From Motiliproteus sp. SC1-56 (lineage in GTDB: Bacteria > Pseudomonadota > Gammaproteobacteria > Pseudomonadales > Balneatricaceae): a stretch of DNA of 64,000 nt. The DNA lies in contig NZ_JAEMGS010000009.1 of NCBI RefSeq assembly GCF_017309075.1, forward strand, positions 62,001 through 126,000, given 5' to 3'. Both the position numbers and the translations under genes were made by a program. The notes under the pieces were generated by a model. The model was not told the DNA's origin. It saw only the letters and a program-made list of their open reading frames with translations, and made no database searches. Below, piece by piece: positions 40,412 to 50,064 of this stretch (within the stretch, counting starts at the first letter, position 1; the number at the start of each line of letters is the position of its first letter).

Positions 40412-41593
40412 ATGCGCTGTACCTTCACTCCCCTGATCGCCGCCCTGCTGTTTCTGGGCGGTTGCCAACCCTCCGAGCCTGTCGCCGAGAAAGCCGCCGA
40501 GCCGACGCTGACGCGCGCGGAGAACCCACCGCCCCTGAACCCGCCTCTGGAAAGCCCTCCGCTGCCCGATTTCGGCGCCGTGAAGGACGTCACGACGAAA
40601 AAGGCCGCCTTCTTCGCCTACATGCGCCCTCTGGTGGAGCAGCAGAACCGTCACATTGAAGCCCTGCACGAGCACCTGGAGCAGCTCTCCAGCCTGCATA
40701 AGGAGCAGGGCAAACTGCACCCCGAAGACCGGGAGTGGCTGCAGGGGCTGGCCGAGCGCTACCGCGTCGACGACGCGCACGCCCCGGCCCAGTTGCAGAC
40801 CCTGCAACGCAAACTCGGCCCGCTGCCACCGGCGCTGGTCCTGGCCCAGGCCGCCAACGAATCCGCCTGGGGCACCTCGCGCTTTGCCCGCCAGGGCAAC
40901 AACCTGTTCGGCCAGTGGTGCTTCAGCCCCGGCTGCGGCCTGCCCCCCCTGCGGCGCAGCGCCGAGGACAGCCACGAGGTGGCGGCCTTTGATTCGGTCG
41001 CCGAAGGGGTTCACAGCTATTTCACCAACCTCAACGGCAACGCCAGTTACGCGGAGCTGCGGGCCATCCGCCGCTGCCTGAACCGCGAGGGCCAGCCGCT
41101 GGAAGGTCGAGCCCTGGCAGCGGGGCTGGACCACTACTCCGCCCGCGGCAGCCACTACGTCAAAGAGCTGCAGGCAATGATGCGGATCAACGAGCTCGAA
41201 CCCTGGGCCCGCAACTGGTGGGGTGGCTCCGACCCGTCCCACCCCTGCTTTGACCTGGTCCAGGTGCAGGTAGAAGAGCCGGACCCCTTGAAAATGCCCG
41301 AGCCGGACCCCGCGTCAACGTCCGCCGCGGTCAGCTCTACCGTCAGCGCCGCAACCCCTTCGGTTTCGAGCGCAACGGCATCCTCTGAGGTGAGCGCCAT
41401 GGCGGCCGTCACTTCGCTTGCAGCGGCCTCCCCCGCCGCCCCGGTAGCGACTGAAGGCGCCGCGGCGCCAGCCACCACCCCGGCAGCGACTGGCTCAGCG
41501 GCCATCATCTCAACCGCCGCCGCCTCGCTCCCGCCAATGTCAATCACCACCAGTTCTGCAGGATCCCCTTCCATCCCTCCCGCGGCGCAATAG
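40412..41593 (+). CDS. Lipoprotein with Bax/glucosaminidase domain and low-complexity tail
   Basis: The 393-residue protein starts with a lipobox (LLFLGGC, Cys18). A linker of about 45 residues precedes a glucosaminidase domain of the Bax family (about 60-275). The likely catalytic Glu150 sits in LAQAANESAWGTSRFARQGNN in part, and FGQWCF and YKTLNGNASY-like (YFTNLNGNASYAELR) follow. It should cleave peptidoglycan at the outer-membrane inner leaflet or periplasm. The last 100 or so residues are Ala/Ser/Thr/Val-rich with no predicted fold, which is unusual for Bax proteins. It directly follows efpL. Activity is inferred from the conserved Glu. Confidence 0.83.
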   Translation: MRCTFTPLIAALLFLGGCQPSEPVAEKAAEPTLTRAENPPPLNPPLESPPLPDFGAVKDVTTKKAAFFAYMRPLVEQQNRHIEALHEHLEQLSSLHKEQGKLHPEDREWLQGLAERYRVDDAHAPAQLQTLQRKLGPLPPALVLAQAANESAWGTSRFARQGNNLFGQWCFSPGCGLPPLRRSAEDSHEVAAFDSVAEGVHSYFTNLNGNASYAELRAIRRCLNREGQPLEGRALAAGLDHYSARGSHYVKELQAMMRINELEPWARNWWGGSDPSHPCFDLVQVQVEEPDPLKMPEPDPASTSAAVSSTVSAATPSVSSATASSEVSAMAAVTSLAAASPAAPVATEGAAAPATTPAATGSAAIISTAAASLPPMSITTSSAGSPSIPPAAQ

Positions 41594-41680
41594 CTCGCTG
41601 CCTGCGCCGAGGGCGAGGTTAAAGGGCAGAGGGCAGAGGGAAACGGGCTAAATCGAAGAACAAAGCCGCCGTATTTGCGG

Positions 41681-43108
41681 CTAGGGCTCGCGCAGCGCCA
41701 GGGGGGCAAACCGGGCCTCGCGGGCCTTCTCATTGAACCAGGCCAGCTTGGCGTGCAGCTCCACCACTTCGCCGACGATAATCAGGCTCGGCGGCTCCAT
41801 GGGGTTGCGGGCCAGTGCCTCGCCAAGGGTTTCCAGGGTCGCCGTCAGCACTTTCTGGCGGGGGGTGGAAGCAGCCTGCACCACGGCAACGGGGGTCTCA
41901 GGGGCTTTACCATGCAGAATCATCTGCCGGCACAGGTGCTCAATACGGTGCAGCCCCATGTAAAAGACAATCGTCTGGTGATCGTGGACCAGCTCGGGCC
42001 AGTTCAGATCCGAAGTGCGGTTCTTCAACTGACCGGTCACAAACTTGACCGACTGGGCGTAATCGCGGTGCGTGAGAGGAATGCCCCCGTAGGCGGCGCT
42101 GGCTGACGCGGCGGTAATCCCCGGCACCACCTGGAAAGGGATGCCCTGGGCGGACAACTCCTCCAGCTCCTCGCCGCCACGACCAAAGATAAAAGGGTCT
42201 CCCCCCTTTAGCCGCAACACCCGCTTGCCTTCGCGCGCCAGACGCACCAGCAGCGCATTGATCCCCTCCTGGGGCACGGCGTGGTTGGAGCGTTCCTTGC
42301 CAACGTAGATACGGTCTGCGTCGCGCCGGCACAGGTCCACCACCTCGGGTGAAACCAGGCGGTCGTAAAGCACCACATCTGCCTGCTGCATCAGGCGCAG
42401 TGCCTTGAAGGTCAGCAGTTCAGGGTCCCCGGGGCCGGCGCCCACCAGGTAAACCTCACCGACGGCGGGCGCTGGCGCATCCTTTTCCAGCTCTGCCTCC
42501 AACAGCGTTGCCGCCTCCTCCTCACGTCCGGCCAGGACGCTCTCCGCCACCGGGCCCTGCAGCACCCGCTCCCAAAAGCCGCGACGTTGGTTGATATCGC
42601 CGAAGCGGTCTCTAACCCGCTCACGGTAACCTCCCACCAGGGCGCCGAGCCGGCTGTAGGCCTTGGGAATCAGGGTTTCAAGGCGGGCCCGCAACAGCCG
42701 GGCCAGGACCGGCGACTGGCCACCGCTGGAGATCGCCACGACGATGGGCGAGCGGTCGACGATGGCGGGGAAGATAAAGCTGCACAGGGGCGGGTTGTCC
42801 ACCACGTTCACCGGCACCCCGCGGCGGGTCGCGTCCCGGTGCACGGCCTGGTTCACCGCCTCGTCGTCGGTGGCGGCGATAACCAGGGCCTTACCCTCGA
42901 GCAACGTCTCCCGATAGTGCCCTTCCACCACGGCACCGCCGCCGCTGGCAGCCAGCTCGGCCAGCTCCGCGGCCACGGCCGGCGCCACCACCGTGACGCG
43001 GGCCCCGGCGCTTTGCAGCAGCCGCGCCTTGCGCAGCGCCACCGCGCCACCGCCCACCAGCAGGCAGGGACGGTCTTTAAGGTTAAAAAAGAGCGGCAGG
43101 TACTTCAC
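41681..43108 (-). CDS. cysG: Siroheme synthase CysG (trifunctional)
   Basis: The protein of about 475 residues fuses a precorrin-2 dehydrogenase/ferrochelatase (N-terminal, [13 protein letters not shown] for NAD) to uroporphyrinogen-III C-methyltransferase (from about 215, [15 protein letters not shown], and [15 protein letters not shown]). It makes siroheme for the sulfite reductase encoded upstream in the same operon. Two GTG codons, at 43114 and 43108, can start it. The second has the ribosome site GGGAGAGG at a better distance. It is the last gene of the minus-strand cys operon, which fits a dedicated cofactor supply. Confidence 0.93.
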   Translation of the reverse strand: MKYLPLFFNLKDRPCLLVGGGAVALRKARLLQSAGARVTVVAPAVAAELAELAASGGGAVVEGHYRETLLEGKALVIAATDDEAVNQAVHRDATRRGVPVNVVDNPPLCSFIFPAIVDRSPIVVAISSGGQSPVLARLLRARLETLIPKAYSRLGALVGGYRERVRDRFGDINQRRGFWERVLQGPVAESVLAGREEEAATLLEAELEKDAPAPAVGEVYLVGAGPGDPELLTFKALRLMQQADVVLYDRLVSPEVVDLCRRDADRIYVGKERSNHAVPQEGINALLVRLAREGKRVLRLKGGDPFIFGRGGEELEELSAQGIPFQVVPGITAASASAAYGGIPLTHRDYAQSVKFVTGQLKNRTSDLNWPELVHDHQTIVFYMGLHRIEHLCRQMILHGKAPETPVAVVQAASTPRQKVLTATLETLGEALARNPMEPPSLIIVGEVVELHAKLAWFNEKAREARFAPLALREP

Positions 43109-43156
43109 GGCCACCTCTCCCAGGCGGGTTCAAGCGGGCACCGGAAGCGCCTCGTC

Positions 43157-43882
43157 CTAGGGTTTGAACCTGAGCGGCGTGACGCTCGCGGCGTGCAGGC
43201 CGCACTCCTTGGCTTCGGGATCCTCCCACCACCAGCGGCCGGCCCGCACATCCTCGCCCATGGAGATGGCCCGGGTGCAGGGGGCACAGCCGATGCTGGG
43301 GTAGTGCTGATCATGGAGCTCATTGTAGGGGATGTCCCGGGCCCGAATGTAGGCCCAGACCTCTTTTTCGCTCCAGTCTGCCAGGGGGTTGATCTTCTGC
43401 AGGCCGTTGGCCGCATCCCACTGGCTGTGGGCGACGTCATCCCGGGTTACCGCCTGCTCGCGACGGATGCCGGTGATCCAGGCTTTTTTACCGGCCAGGG
43501 CCCGCTGCAGAGGCTCCACTTTGCGCATGTGACAGCAGGCCTTGCGCAGCTCCTGGCTCTCGTAAAAGGCGTTGATGCCGTACTCGTTGACATACTTCTC
43601 AACGCTGGCGGATTCGGGGAAGTAGACCTTGATCTTGGTCTCGTAACGGCTCTCGATGGCCGACAGCAGGCGCAGGGTCTCCTCGGGCAGGCGTCCCGTG
43701 TCCAGGCTGAAAATCTCGATATCGGGCACATGGCGGCAGATCAGGTCGGTGATCACCACATCCTCCGCGCCCAGGCTGTTAGCAAAGGTCACCGCGCCGT
43801 ACTCACGCAGCGCCTCTTTCAGCAGGGCGACCGACTGCTCCACCTTGGCCTGCAGGCCGCTGTCCAACGTTTCACTCACCAT
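43157..43882 (-). CDS. cysH: Adenylylsulfate (APS) reductase, CysH with Fe-S cysteines
   Basis: The 241-residue enzyme reduces activated sulfate to sulfite with thioredoxin. It has the PP-loop-like FANSLGAEDVV and the C-terminal catalytic Cys227 (KECGLH). It also has the pair C116-C117 (ACCHMRK) and C199-x-x-C202 (IGCAPCTR), which together ligate a [4Fe-4S] cluster. These four residues mark APS reductases, while PAPS reductases of E. coli type lack them. The ATG at 43882 is preceded by AGGAC, and the longer frame has no support. In this organism APS, not PAPS, is thus the likely substrate, which matches the degenerate APS kinase tail of CysN. Confidence 0.93.
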   Translation of the reverse strand: MVSETLDSGLQAKVEQSVALLKEALREYGAVTFANSLGAEDVVITDLICRHVPDIEIFSLDTGRLPEETLRLLSAIESRYETKIKVYFPESASVEKYVNEYGINAFYESQELRKACCHMRKVEPLQRALAGKKAWITGIRREQAVTRDDVAHSQWDAANGLQKINPLADWSEKEVWAYIRARDIPYNELHDQHYPSIGCAPCTRAISMGEDVRAGRWWWEDPEAKECGLHAASVTPLRFKP

Positions 43883-43904
43883 GTTGTCCTCGTTCTGCTC
43901 GCAA

Positions 43905-44387
43905 TTAACGACGGAACAGCGGCCGGGGATCGTCCGCCGCCCCCTGATAACGCACGCTGATCTCGTCAAAGGCCTGCAGCATGTCGTCGCTATACCGCTC
44001 CTCCGGTACCTCCAGGGCGTCGAAGCCGCAGCGGGCCATAAACCGCAAGCGGTCCCAGCTCACTGCGCCCACCGCACGCACCTGCCCTGTAAAACCATAC
44101 TTTTCCCGCAGCAGGCGGGCGAGGCTGAAGCCACGGCCGTCGGCAAAGCTGGGGAAGTTAATCGCCACCAGCGCAAGGTCCGGCAGGTCCGGCGCCAGCG
44201 CTTCCAGCTCCTGATCAGGCTCGATCAGCACGCCAAGGCGCCCCTCGGCGGCTTTCAGGGTCGCCTTGTGCTCGCACCAGAGCGCCCAGGGAACTAATCG
44301 ATCGCCGGCGGACGGCAGGGGTTGCTCTTCGCTGACCCGCAGCCAGGTGTCGTCGTTAACCCGCTGCTGATTAATGATGAGAGGCAT
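43905..44387 (-). CDS. DUF934 protein of sulfate assimilation operon
   Basis: The 160-residue protein starts MPLIINQQRVNDDTWLRVSE and contains VAINFPSFADGRGFSLARLLR, in part, and GAVSWDRLRFMARCGFDALEV, in part. These mark the DUF934 family found next to cysI in pseudomonads. It is suggested to be an oxidoreductase or partner in sulfite reduction, but no reaction is proven. The ATG at 44387 overlaps the cysI end by 17 bases. The gene sits between cysI and cysH, so it is part of the operon. Confidence 0.88.
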   Translation of the reverse strand: MPLIINQQRVNDDTWLRVSEEQPLPSAGDRLVPWALWCEHKATLKAAEGRLGVLIEPDQELEALAPDLPDLALVAINFPSFADGRGFSLARLLREKYGFTGQVRAVGAVSWDRLRFMARCGFDALEVPEERYSDDMLQAFDEISVRYQGAADDPRPLFRR

Positions 44388-46029
44388 AGACTCGCTCCTT
44401 AAAGGGTGCATTGCCGATGCGGCGCACACAATCGATAAAACGCTCGCCCTCGAGGCGGTTCTCAATAAAGACGCCGATAATCTTCTCCAGGGTGTCGGCC
44501 ACTTCCTCGCTGGGAATGGACTTGCCCAGCACCTTGCCCAGGGAGACATCCTCCCGGGAGGAGCCGCCGAGGGTGAACTGGTAATAGGACTCGCCCTTCT
44601 TGTCCACCCCGAGAATGCCGATATGGCCCACGTGGTGATGGGCACAGGCGTTGATGCAGCCGGACATGTTGAGGCGCATCTCCCCCAGGTCGTAGAGGTA
44701 ATCCAGGTCGTCAAAGCGCTCCTGGATCTGGCGCGCGACCCCCAGGGTGTAGGCGTTAGCCAGGCTGCAGAAGTCCAGCCCCGGGCAGACGATCATATCG
44801 TTAATGGTGCCCACCACGGGACGGGCCAGCCCCGCCTCGGCCAGCGCCTGCCACAGGGGATAGAGATCCGCCTGTTTGATGTGGGCCAGAACCATGTTCT
44901 GCTGGTGGGTGGTGCGGATTTCACCGAAGTTGTAGCGATCGGCGAGGTCCGCAATGAGGTCCATCTGGGCGTCGGTGACGTCTCCCGGGGCCTTGAGGAA
45001 GTCCTTCAGGGTCAGGGTGACGGCGCGGTAGCCGGGCACCTTGTGGTCGACCGTGTTGCGCTCGATCCAGATGGCGAAGTCCCGGTCGCTGGCCAGCCGC
45101 TCGGGATAACTGGTGTCCTCGCTGGCATCGTTTTGGTAGGGGTGCGCGGGGAAATGCCCCCTCACCCGCTCCATCTCCGCCTCCGTCAGGCGCAGGTCGG
45201 AATCCTTGATCCGGTCCCACTCGGCCTCCACCTCATCACGGAAGGCATCGGCGCCCATGGCGTCCACCAGGATCTTGATCCGCGCCTTGTACTTGTTGTC
45301 CCGGCGTCCCCGCAAGTTGTAGACCCGCAGGATCGCCTCCAGGTAAGTGAGCAGGTCCTCCTTTTCCAGGAACGGACGGATCTGCTTGCCGATCATCGGG
45401 GTCCGCCCGAGGCCGCCGCCGACCAGCACCTCGAACCCGACCCGCCCTTCGTCGTTGCGCACCAGGCGCACGCCGATGTCGTGTACCTGGGTAGCGGCCC
45501 GGTCCTGGGCAGAGCCGGTGACGGCAATCTTGAACTTGCGCGGCAGGTAAGCGAACTCGGGGTGCAGCGCGGCCCACTGGCGAATGATTTCGCTCCAGGG
45601 GCGCGGGTCCTCGATCTCATCATCAAAGACGCCGGAAAAGTGGTCGGAAGTGACGCTGCGAATGCAGCTTCCCGAGGTCTGGATGGCGTGCATCTGCACC
45701 TTGGCAAGATCCGCCAGAATGTCCGGCACCTGCTCCAGGGCCGGCCAGTTGAACTGAATGTTCTGGCGGGTGGTGATGTGGGCGTAGCCCTTGTCGTACT
45801 TGCGCGCCACCTCGGCCAGCCCGCGCAGCTGGGCGGAAGAGAGCAGGCCGTAGTTGATCGCCACCCGCAGCATGGGGGCGTGGGTCTGGATGTAGAGACC
45901 ATTCTGCAGCCGCAGCACCCGGTACTCGTCCTCGGGAATCTCCCCGGCCAGGTAGCGCCGGGTCTGGTCCCGGAACTGCTCGGCCCGTTCTTCGATCAGT
46001 CTCTGGTCCTGTTCGCTGTATTGGTACAT
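44371..46029 (-). CDS. cysI: Sulfite reductase hemoprotein, ferredoxin-type family
   Basis: The 552-residue enzyme reduces sulfite to sulfide at a coupled siroheme and [4Fe-4S] centre. The cluster cysteines are in CPGLDFCSLAN and NMSGCINACAHHHVG. The duplicated ferredoxin-like half-domains and siroheme-binding TTRQNIQFNW and HIRTTHQQN-like (EIRTTHQQNM) motifs are intact. It closely resembles the CysI of Pseudomonas, which has no CysJ flavoprotein partner. No cysJ is nearby, so the electron donor is probably a ferredoxin or another reductase. It is the second gene after tauE in the operon (78-base gap) and is followed by DUF934, cysH and cysG. Confidence 0.92.
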   Translation of the reverse strand: MYQYSEQDQRLIEERAEQFRDQTRRYLAGEIPEDEYRVLRLQNGLYIQTHAPMLRVAINYGLLSSAQLRGLAEVARKYDKGYAHITTRQNIQFNWPALEQVPDILADLAKVQMHAIQTSGSCIRSVTSDHFSGVFDDEIEDPRPWSEIIRQWAALHPEFAYLPRKFKIAVTGSAQDRAATQVHDIGVRLVRNDEGRVGFEVLVGGGLGRTPMIGKQIRPFLEKEDLLTYLEAILRVYNLRGRRDNKYKARIKILVDAMGADAFRDEVEAEWDRIKDSDLRLTEAEMERVRGHFPAHPYQNDASEDTSYPERLASDRDFAIWIERNTVDHKVPGYRAVTLTLKDFLKAPGDVTDAQMDLIADLADRYNFGEIRTTHQQNMVLAHIKQADLYPLWQALAEAGLARPVVGTINDMIVCPGLDFCSLANAYTLGVARQIQERFDDLDYLYDLGEMRLNMSGCINACAHHHVGHIGILGVDKKGESYYQFTLGGSSREDVSLGKVLGKSIPSEEVADTLEKIIGVFIENRLEGERFIDCVRRIGNAPFKERVYASHH

Positions 46030-46107
46030 CGATCTTTACCTTTAATTACCTCGTGGGCGATTGCTCGCCCGGTCCGGCGACCGTCCAAGGGCCGCAAAGA
46101 GTGTTGC

Positions 46108-46893
46108 TCAGCCTACCAGCACAAAACGCAGGCCGATAAAGAGCAGCAGGCTGCCCATAATGGGCTGCATGAGCCTCGGCGACAAGCGGGTGCCCAGATG
46201 TCCCCCCACATAGACTCCGGGCAGGGAGCCGATCAGCAGGTAAGCCAGCAGGGTGGTATCCAGGAAGCCCAGCTGCCAGTGGCCCACCCCCGCCACCCCG
46301 GTCAGCACCACCGCGTGAACCAGATCGGTGGCCACGATCATAGGCATGGTCATATGGGGAAACAAGATGATCAGCAAGGCAGTACCCAGCGCGCCGGCAC
46401 CCACGCTGGAGAGGGTGACCAGCCCGCCCAGCAACAGGCCGGCGACGCTGGTCAGGGTCATACGCCAGCGCCGCACCAGGGGCCTGAGCCGTGGCGCGTC
46501 GACGTGGGTCACGTAGTCGCGGATGCGGCTGCGCAGAAACACGGCAATGGAGGTCAGCACCAGGCTCACCCCCAGGGTCAGGTTGATCAGGTGTTCGATG
46601 GACTCCATCGCCTCGATGCCGCTCAGCAGCCAGAGGGTGATCAAGGAACCCGGAATGCTGCCCGTCAGCAAGGCAAAGACCACCCGCCAGTGCACCAACT
46701 TCTTGCGGGCATAGGGCCAGACGCCGCCAGCCTTGGTGATGGCGGCGTAAAGCAGATCGGTGCTGACCGCCACCGCCGGGCTGATGCCGAAACCGGCAAT
46801 CAGAATGGGCGTCATCAGGGCGCCCCCCCCGATGCCGGTCAGGCCGACGATAAAGCCGACCACCAGCCCTGCGATGCTGTATGCCAGTTCCAT
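46108..46893 (-). CDS. TauE/SafE family sulfite/sulfonate permease-like protein
   Basis: The 261-residue membrane protein has eight or so helices and the TauE/SafE halves GFIVGLTGIGGGALMTPIL and LVTLSSVGAGALGTALLI. Such proteins export or import sulfite, sulfoacetate or related anions across the inner membrane. It is the first gene of the cys operon, which supports a role in sulfur-anion transport. An ATG at 46893 is preferred to the TTG at 46899. A promoter candidate lies just upstream at 46932-46959. Confidence 0.88.
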   Translation of the reverse strand: MELAYSIAGLVVGFIVGLTGIGGGALMTPILIAGFGISPAVAVSTDLLYAAITKAGGVWPYARKKLVHWRVVFALLTGSIPGSLITLWLLSGIEAMESIEHLINLTLGVSLVLTSIAVFLRSRIRDYVTHVDAPRLRPLVRRWRMTLTSVAGLLLGGLVTLSSVGAGALGTALLIILFPHMTMPMIVATDLVHAVVLTGVAGVGHWQLGFLDTTLLAYLLIGSLPGVYVGGHLGTRLSPRLMQPIMGSLLLFIGLRFVLVG

Positions 46894-46931
46894 GTACAAA
46901 GTCCATCAAAACACTCGGAATTCAGCGTGGC

Positions 46932-46959
46932 ATAATAGGCACTTCCATATATAACTCAA
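46932..46959 (-). promoter_or_regulatory. Candidate sigma-70 promoter of the tauE-cysI-cysG operon
   Basis: On the minus strand TTGAGT (complement of 46954-46959) and TATTAT (complement of 46932-46937) are spaced by 16 bases. The -10 is five of six and the -35 four of six, so activation by a regulator is plausible. Confidence 0.5.
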
Positions 46960-46980
46960 AAGAATAATTAGAAATTTATG

Positions 46981-47125
46981 TAGACCGATAAGTTATCTAA
47001 ACCCGACAAACCCAATTCTCGCCAGCCACAAACCCGGCCCCCTCATATAGCGTCCAGATCTAAAAAGATTCTAATTTATTCTTTTTTATTTTATCGGTGT
47101 TGTCAGTACACTATCGGTCTATACT
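46981..47125. promoter_or_regulatory. Divergent cys regulatory region with repeated TATCGGT motifs
   Basis: The 310-base gap between divergent cys operons (46894-47202) is AT-rich. It holds TAGACCGATA (46981-46990) and its perfect inverted copy TATCGGTCTA (47112-47121), and a third core TATCGGT at 47092-47098. The last two are 20 bases apart. A -10-like TATACT (47120-47125) for cysD overlaps the third site. These could be binding sites for a CysB-like regulator, but the site type is inferred. Confidence 0.55.
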
Positions 47126-47202
47126 GGCGCGGGCTGTGCATCACCGGCACCCGCCCGAACCCCAAAATGCGTACGTCGAAAGCCTATTCACAGAGCCGAA
47201 TC

Positions 47203-48120
47203 ATGAGCGTAATTGCAGAACAACGACTGACTCACCTCAAGCAACTGGAAGCTGAGAGCATCCAAATCATCCGCGAAGTGGCCGCCGAGTTTGAGCGGCC
47301 GGTGATGCTCTACTCCATCGGCAAGGACTCCTCGGTGATGCTGCACCTGACCCGCAAGGCGTTCTATCCCGGCAAGCCGCCGTTTCCCCTGATGCACGTG
47401 GACACCACCTGGAAATTCCGCGAGATGATCGAGTTCCGCGACCGCATGGCCGAAGAGGCGGGCATGGATCTGATCGTGCATATCAACCAGGAAGGGGTGG
47501 AGATGGGGATCAATCCCTTCACCCACGGCTCCAAAAAGCACACCGACATCATGAAGACGGCATCGCTGAAGCAGGCCCTGGACAAGTACGGTTTCGACGC
47601 CGCCTTCGGCGGAGCCCGCCGCGACGAGGAGAAGTCACGCGCCAAGGAGCGGGTGTTCTCCTTCCGCGACAAGAACCACCGCTGGGATCCCAAGAACCAG
47701 CGCCCGGAACTGTGGAGCCTCTACAACGCCCGCATCGACAAGGGGGAGAGCATCCGTGTCTTCCCGCTCTCCAACTGGACCGAGCTCGATATCTGGCAGT
47801 ACATCCACCTGGAGAGCATCCCCATCGTCCCCCTCTACCTGTCCAAGAAGCGCCCGGTGGTTGAGCGCGACGGCATGCTGATCATGGTCGACGACGAGCG
47901 CATGCCCCTGGAGGCCGGGGAAAAGCCGATGATGAAGCCGATCCGCTTCCGCACCCTGGGCTGCTACCCCCTGACCGGGGCCATCGAGTCCGAGGCCGAC
48001 ACCCTGCCCGAGGTAATTCAGGAGATGCTGCTGACCACCACCTCTGAACGCCAGGGCCGCGCCATCGACCACGATTCCTCAGGCTCCATGGAGCAGAAGA
48101 AGAAGGAAGGCTACTTCTAG
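47203..48120 (+). CDS. cysD: Sulfate adenylyltransferase subunit 2, CysD
   Basis: The 305-residue ATP-PPi hydrolase-type protein adenylylates sulfate. It shows the PP-loop [13 protein letters not shown], the family stretch [21 protein letters not shown], in part, and the C-terminal [13 protein letters not shown] end. The start at 47203 gives [19 protein letters not shown], which is typical, while the upstream frame is not. It is followed after 62 bases by cysN, the GTPase subunit, with which it forms the enzyme complex. It is divergent from the tauE-cysG operon. Confidence 0.95.
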   Translation: MSVIAEQRLTHLKQLEAESIQIIREVAAEFERPVMLYSIGKDSSVMLHLTRKAFYPGKPPFPLMHVDTTWKFREMIEFRDRMAEEAGMDLIVHINQEGVEMGINPFTHGSKKHTDIMKTASLKQALDKYGFDAAFGGARRDEEKSRAKERVFSFRDKNHRWDPKNQRPELWSLYNARIDKGESIRVFPLSNWTELDIWQYIHLESIPIVPLYLSKKRPVVERDGMLIMVDDERMPLEAGEKPMMKPIRFRTLGCYPLTGAIESEADTLPEVIQEMLLTTTSERQGRAIDHDSSGSMEQKKKEGYF

Positions 48121-48182
48121 GGGGCCGTTGCCCGCCCCACAAGCTTCAGGACCGAACCGAGCATTTTGAGACGAGCGAGACA

Positions 48183-49919
48183 ATGAGTCACCAATCCGAA
48201 CTGATCAGCGCCGACATTCACGCCTACCTGGCCCAGCACGAGCAGAAGGAGCTGCTGCGCCTGCTCACCTGCGGCAACGTCGACGACGGCAAGAGCACCC
48301 TGATCGGGCGCCTGCTGCACGATTCCAAGATGATTTACGAAGACCAGCTGGAGTCGATCAAGTCCGACAGCATCAAGTCCGGCACCACCGGCGAAGAGGT
48401 GGACCTGGCGCTGCTGGTGGACGGCCTGCAGGCCGAGCGCGAGCAGGGCATCACCATCGATGTCGCCTACCGTTACTTCTCCACCGCCAAGCGCAAGTTC
48501 ATCATCGCCGACACCCCCGGCCACGAGCAATACACCCGCAACATGGCCACCGGCGCCTCCACCTGCGACCTGGCGGTGATCCTGATCGACGCCCGCCACG
48601 GCGTGCAGACCCAGACCAAGCGCCACAGTTTCATCACCTCCCTGCTGGGCATCAAGCACACCATCATCGCGGTAAACAAGATGGACCTGGTGGATTACAG
48701 CGAGGCAGTGTTTGAAGAGATCAAGGCCGACTTCGAGACCTTCACCCAGGGCCTCAACATGAAGGACGTCCACTTCGTGCCGCTGTCCGCCCTCAAGGGC
48801 GACAACGTGGTCAACCACTCCGGGCACATGCCCTGGTATCAGGGTGAGCCGCTGATGGGGCTGCTGGAAAACATCCAGATTGCCGCCGACCGCAACCTCA
48901 ACGACCTGCGTTTCCCGGTCCAGTACGTCAACCGCCCGAACCTGGATTTTCGCGGTTACTGCGGCACCCTGGCCTCGGGCCGGGTGCGCCCCGGGGACGC
49001 CGTCACCGTACTGCCCTCCGGCAAGAGCAGCACCGTCAAATCCATCGTCACCTACGACGGCGACCTGGAGGAGGCCTACCCGCCCATGTCGGTCACCCTG
49101 ACCCTGGAGGACGAAATCGACGTCAGCCGCGGGGATATTATCGTTCACAGCGACAAGGTGCCGGCAGTCTACAACAAGTTCGACGCCGACCTGGTGTGGA
49201 TGAACGAAGCGGCCATGGAGCCGGGCAAGGAGTACCTGATCAAGATCGGCACCACCACGGTGCCGGGCAACGTCGCCCACCTGAGGTACAAGGTGGACGT
49301 CAACACCCTGCAGAAAGAGGACGGCGAGCGCCTGGCGCTGAACGAGATCGGCCGTTGCGAGCTGAGCCTGGACCGCCCGGTGGTGGCCGATGACTACGGC
49401 ACCCACCCCGGTACCGGCGCCTTTATCGTGGTGGACCGCCTGACCAACCTCACCGTCGGCGCCGGCATGGTGCGCAGCGGCGCCAGCCAGCTGGTGGACG
49501 CCGAGCACTTTGAGCTCAGCGACCAGCCCCAGATCACCCAGGAGCAGCGTGGTCGCCGCTTCGGCCAGCGCCCCGTCAAGCTCTACCTGCACGGGGGGCA
49601 TGCCGAACAGCGGGATGCCGCCGCCTACACCCTGGAGAAGCAGCTGTTCGGCCAGGGCCGTGCCGTCACCGTCATCAGCGACGCCATCCTGCAACAGGCG
49701 GTCAACCAGGACCTGGGCGGCGACAGCGCCGATCGCGACCAGGCCTGCATGCGCCTGGACGCGGTCGCCGAGCTGATGGTCAACAGCGGCCTGATCTGCC
49801 TGTGCCTGGTTCCCGAGGCCCCGGCCTACGCGGAGCTGAAGGTGAGCCTTGAGGAACAGGACCCCGAGGCGGCGGTCAGAGAAGCACTCACGGTGCTGAA
49901 ACAAGGCCGCTACATCTGA
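48183..49919 (+). CDS. cysN: Sulfate adenylyltransferase subunit 1, CysN, with degenerate APS kinase-like tail
   Basis: The 578-residue protein has the GTPase motifs [18 protein letters not shown] and NKMD, then the EF-Tu-like beta barrels, as in CysN (475 residues in E. coli). About 120 residues beyond (from 457) look like APS kinase fused as in CysNC, but the P-loop reads HGGHAEQR (470-477) instead of GLSGSGKS. The Asp-Gly-Asp of the substrate site reads SDA, and the C-terminal end is cut short. This part should have no kinase activity. It fits an APS reductase pathway, where PAPS is not needed. GTP hydrolysis drives sulfate activation with CysD. Confidence 0.92.
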   Translation: MSHQSELISADIHAYLAQHEQKELLRLLTCGNVDDGKSTLIGRLLHDSKMIYEDQLESIKSDSIKSGTTGEEVDLALLVDGLQAEREQGITIDVAYRYFSTAKRKFIIADTPGHEQYTRNMATGASTCDLAVILIDARHGVQTQTKRHSFITSLLGIKHTIIAVNKMDLVDYSEAVFEEIKADFETFTQGLNMKDVHFVPLSALKGDNVVNHSGHMPWYQGEPLMGLLENIQIAADRNLNDLRFPVQYVNRPNLDFRGYCGTLASGRVRPGDAVTVLPSGKSSTVKSIVTYDGDLEEAYPPMSVTLTLEDEIDVSRGDIIVHSDKVPAVYNKFDADLVWMNEAAMEPGKEYLIKIGTTTVPGNVAHLRYKVDVNTLQKEDGERLALNEIGRCELSLDRPVVADDYGTHPGTGAFIVVDRLTNLTVGAGMVRSGASQLVDAEHFELSDQPQITQEQRGRRFGQRPVKLYLHGGHAEQRDAAAYTLEKQLFGQGRAVTVISDAILQQAVNQDLGGDSADRDQACMRLDAVAELMVNSGLICLCLVPEAPAYAELKVSLEEQDPEAAVREALTVLKQGRYI

Positions 49920-49926
49920 CCCATGC

Positions 49927-49948
49927 GCCGGGGCGGCTCTGCCCCGGC
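49927..49948 (+). terminator. Hairpin after cysN, possible terminator
   Basis: An 8-bp perfect stem (GCCGGGGC / GCCCCGGC) with a 6-base loop starts eight bases after the cysN stop. No T-run follows, so it is a weak terminator candidate. A TAGAAT at 49972-49977 could be the -10 of the rnf promoter. Confidence 0.45.
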
Positions 49949-50064
49949 ATGACGCCTGAGCCGATTCGAGCTAGAATAGCGCCCCTCGCCGCGCACCGCC
50001 CTCCCTGGGCGGGCGCCGCGGGTTTCACTTTGGCACCTTGTTGCTGTAGACAGGCCGCAACCCC

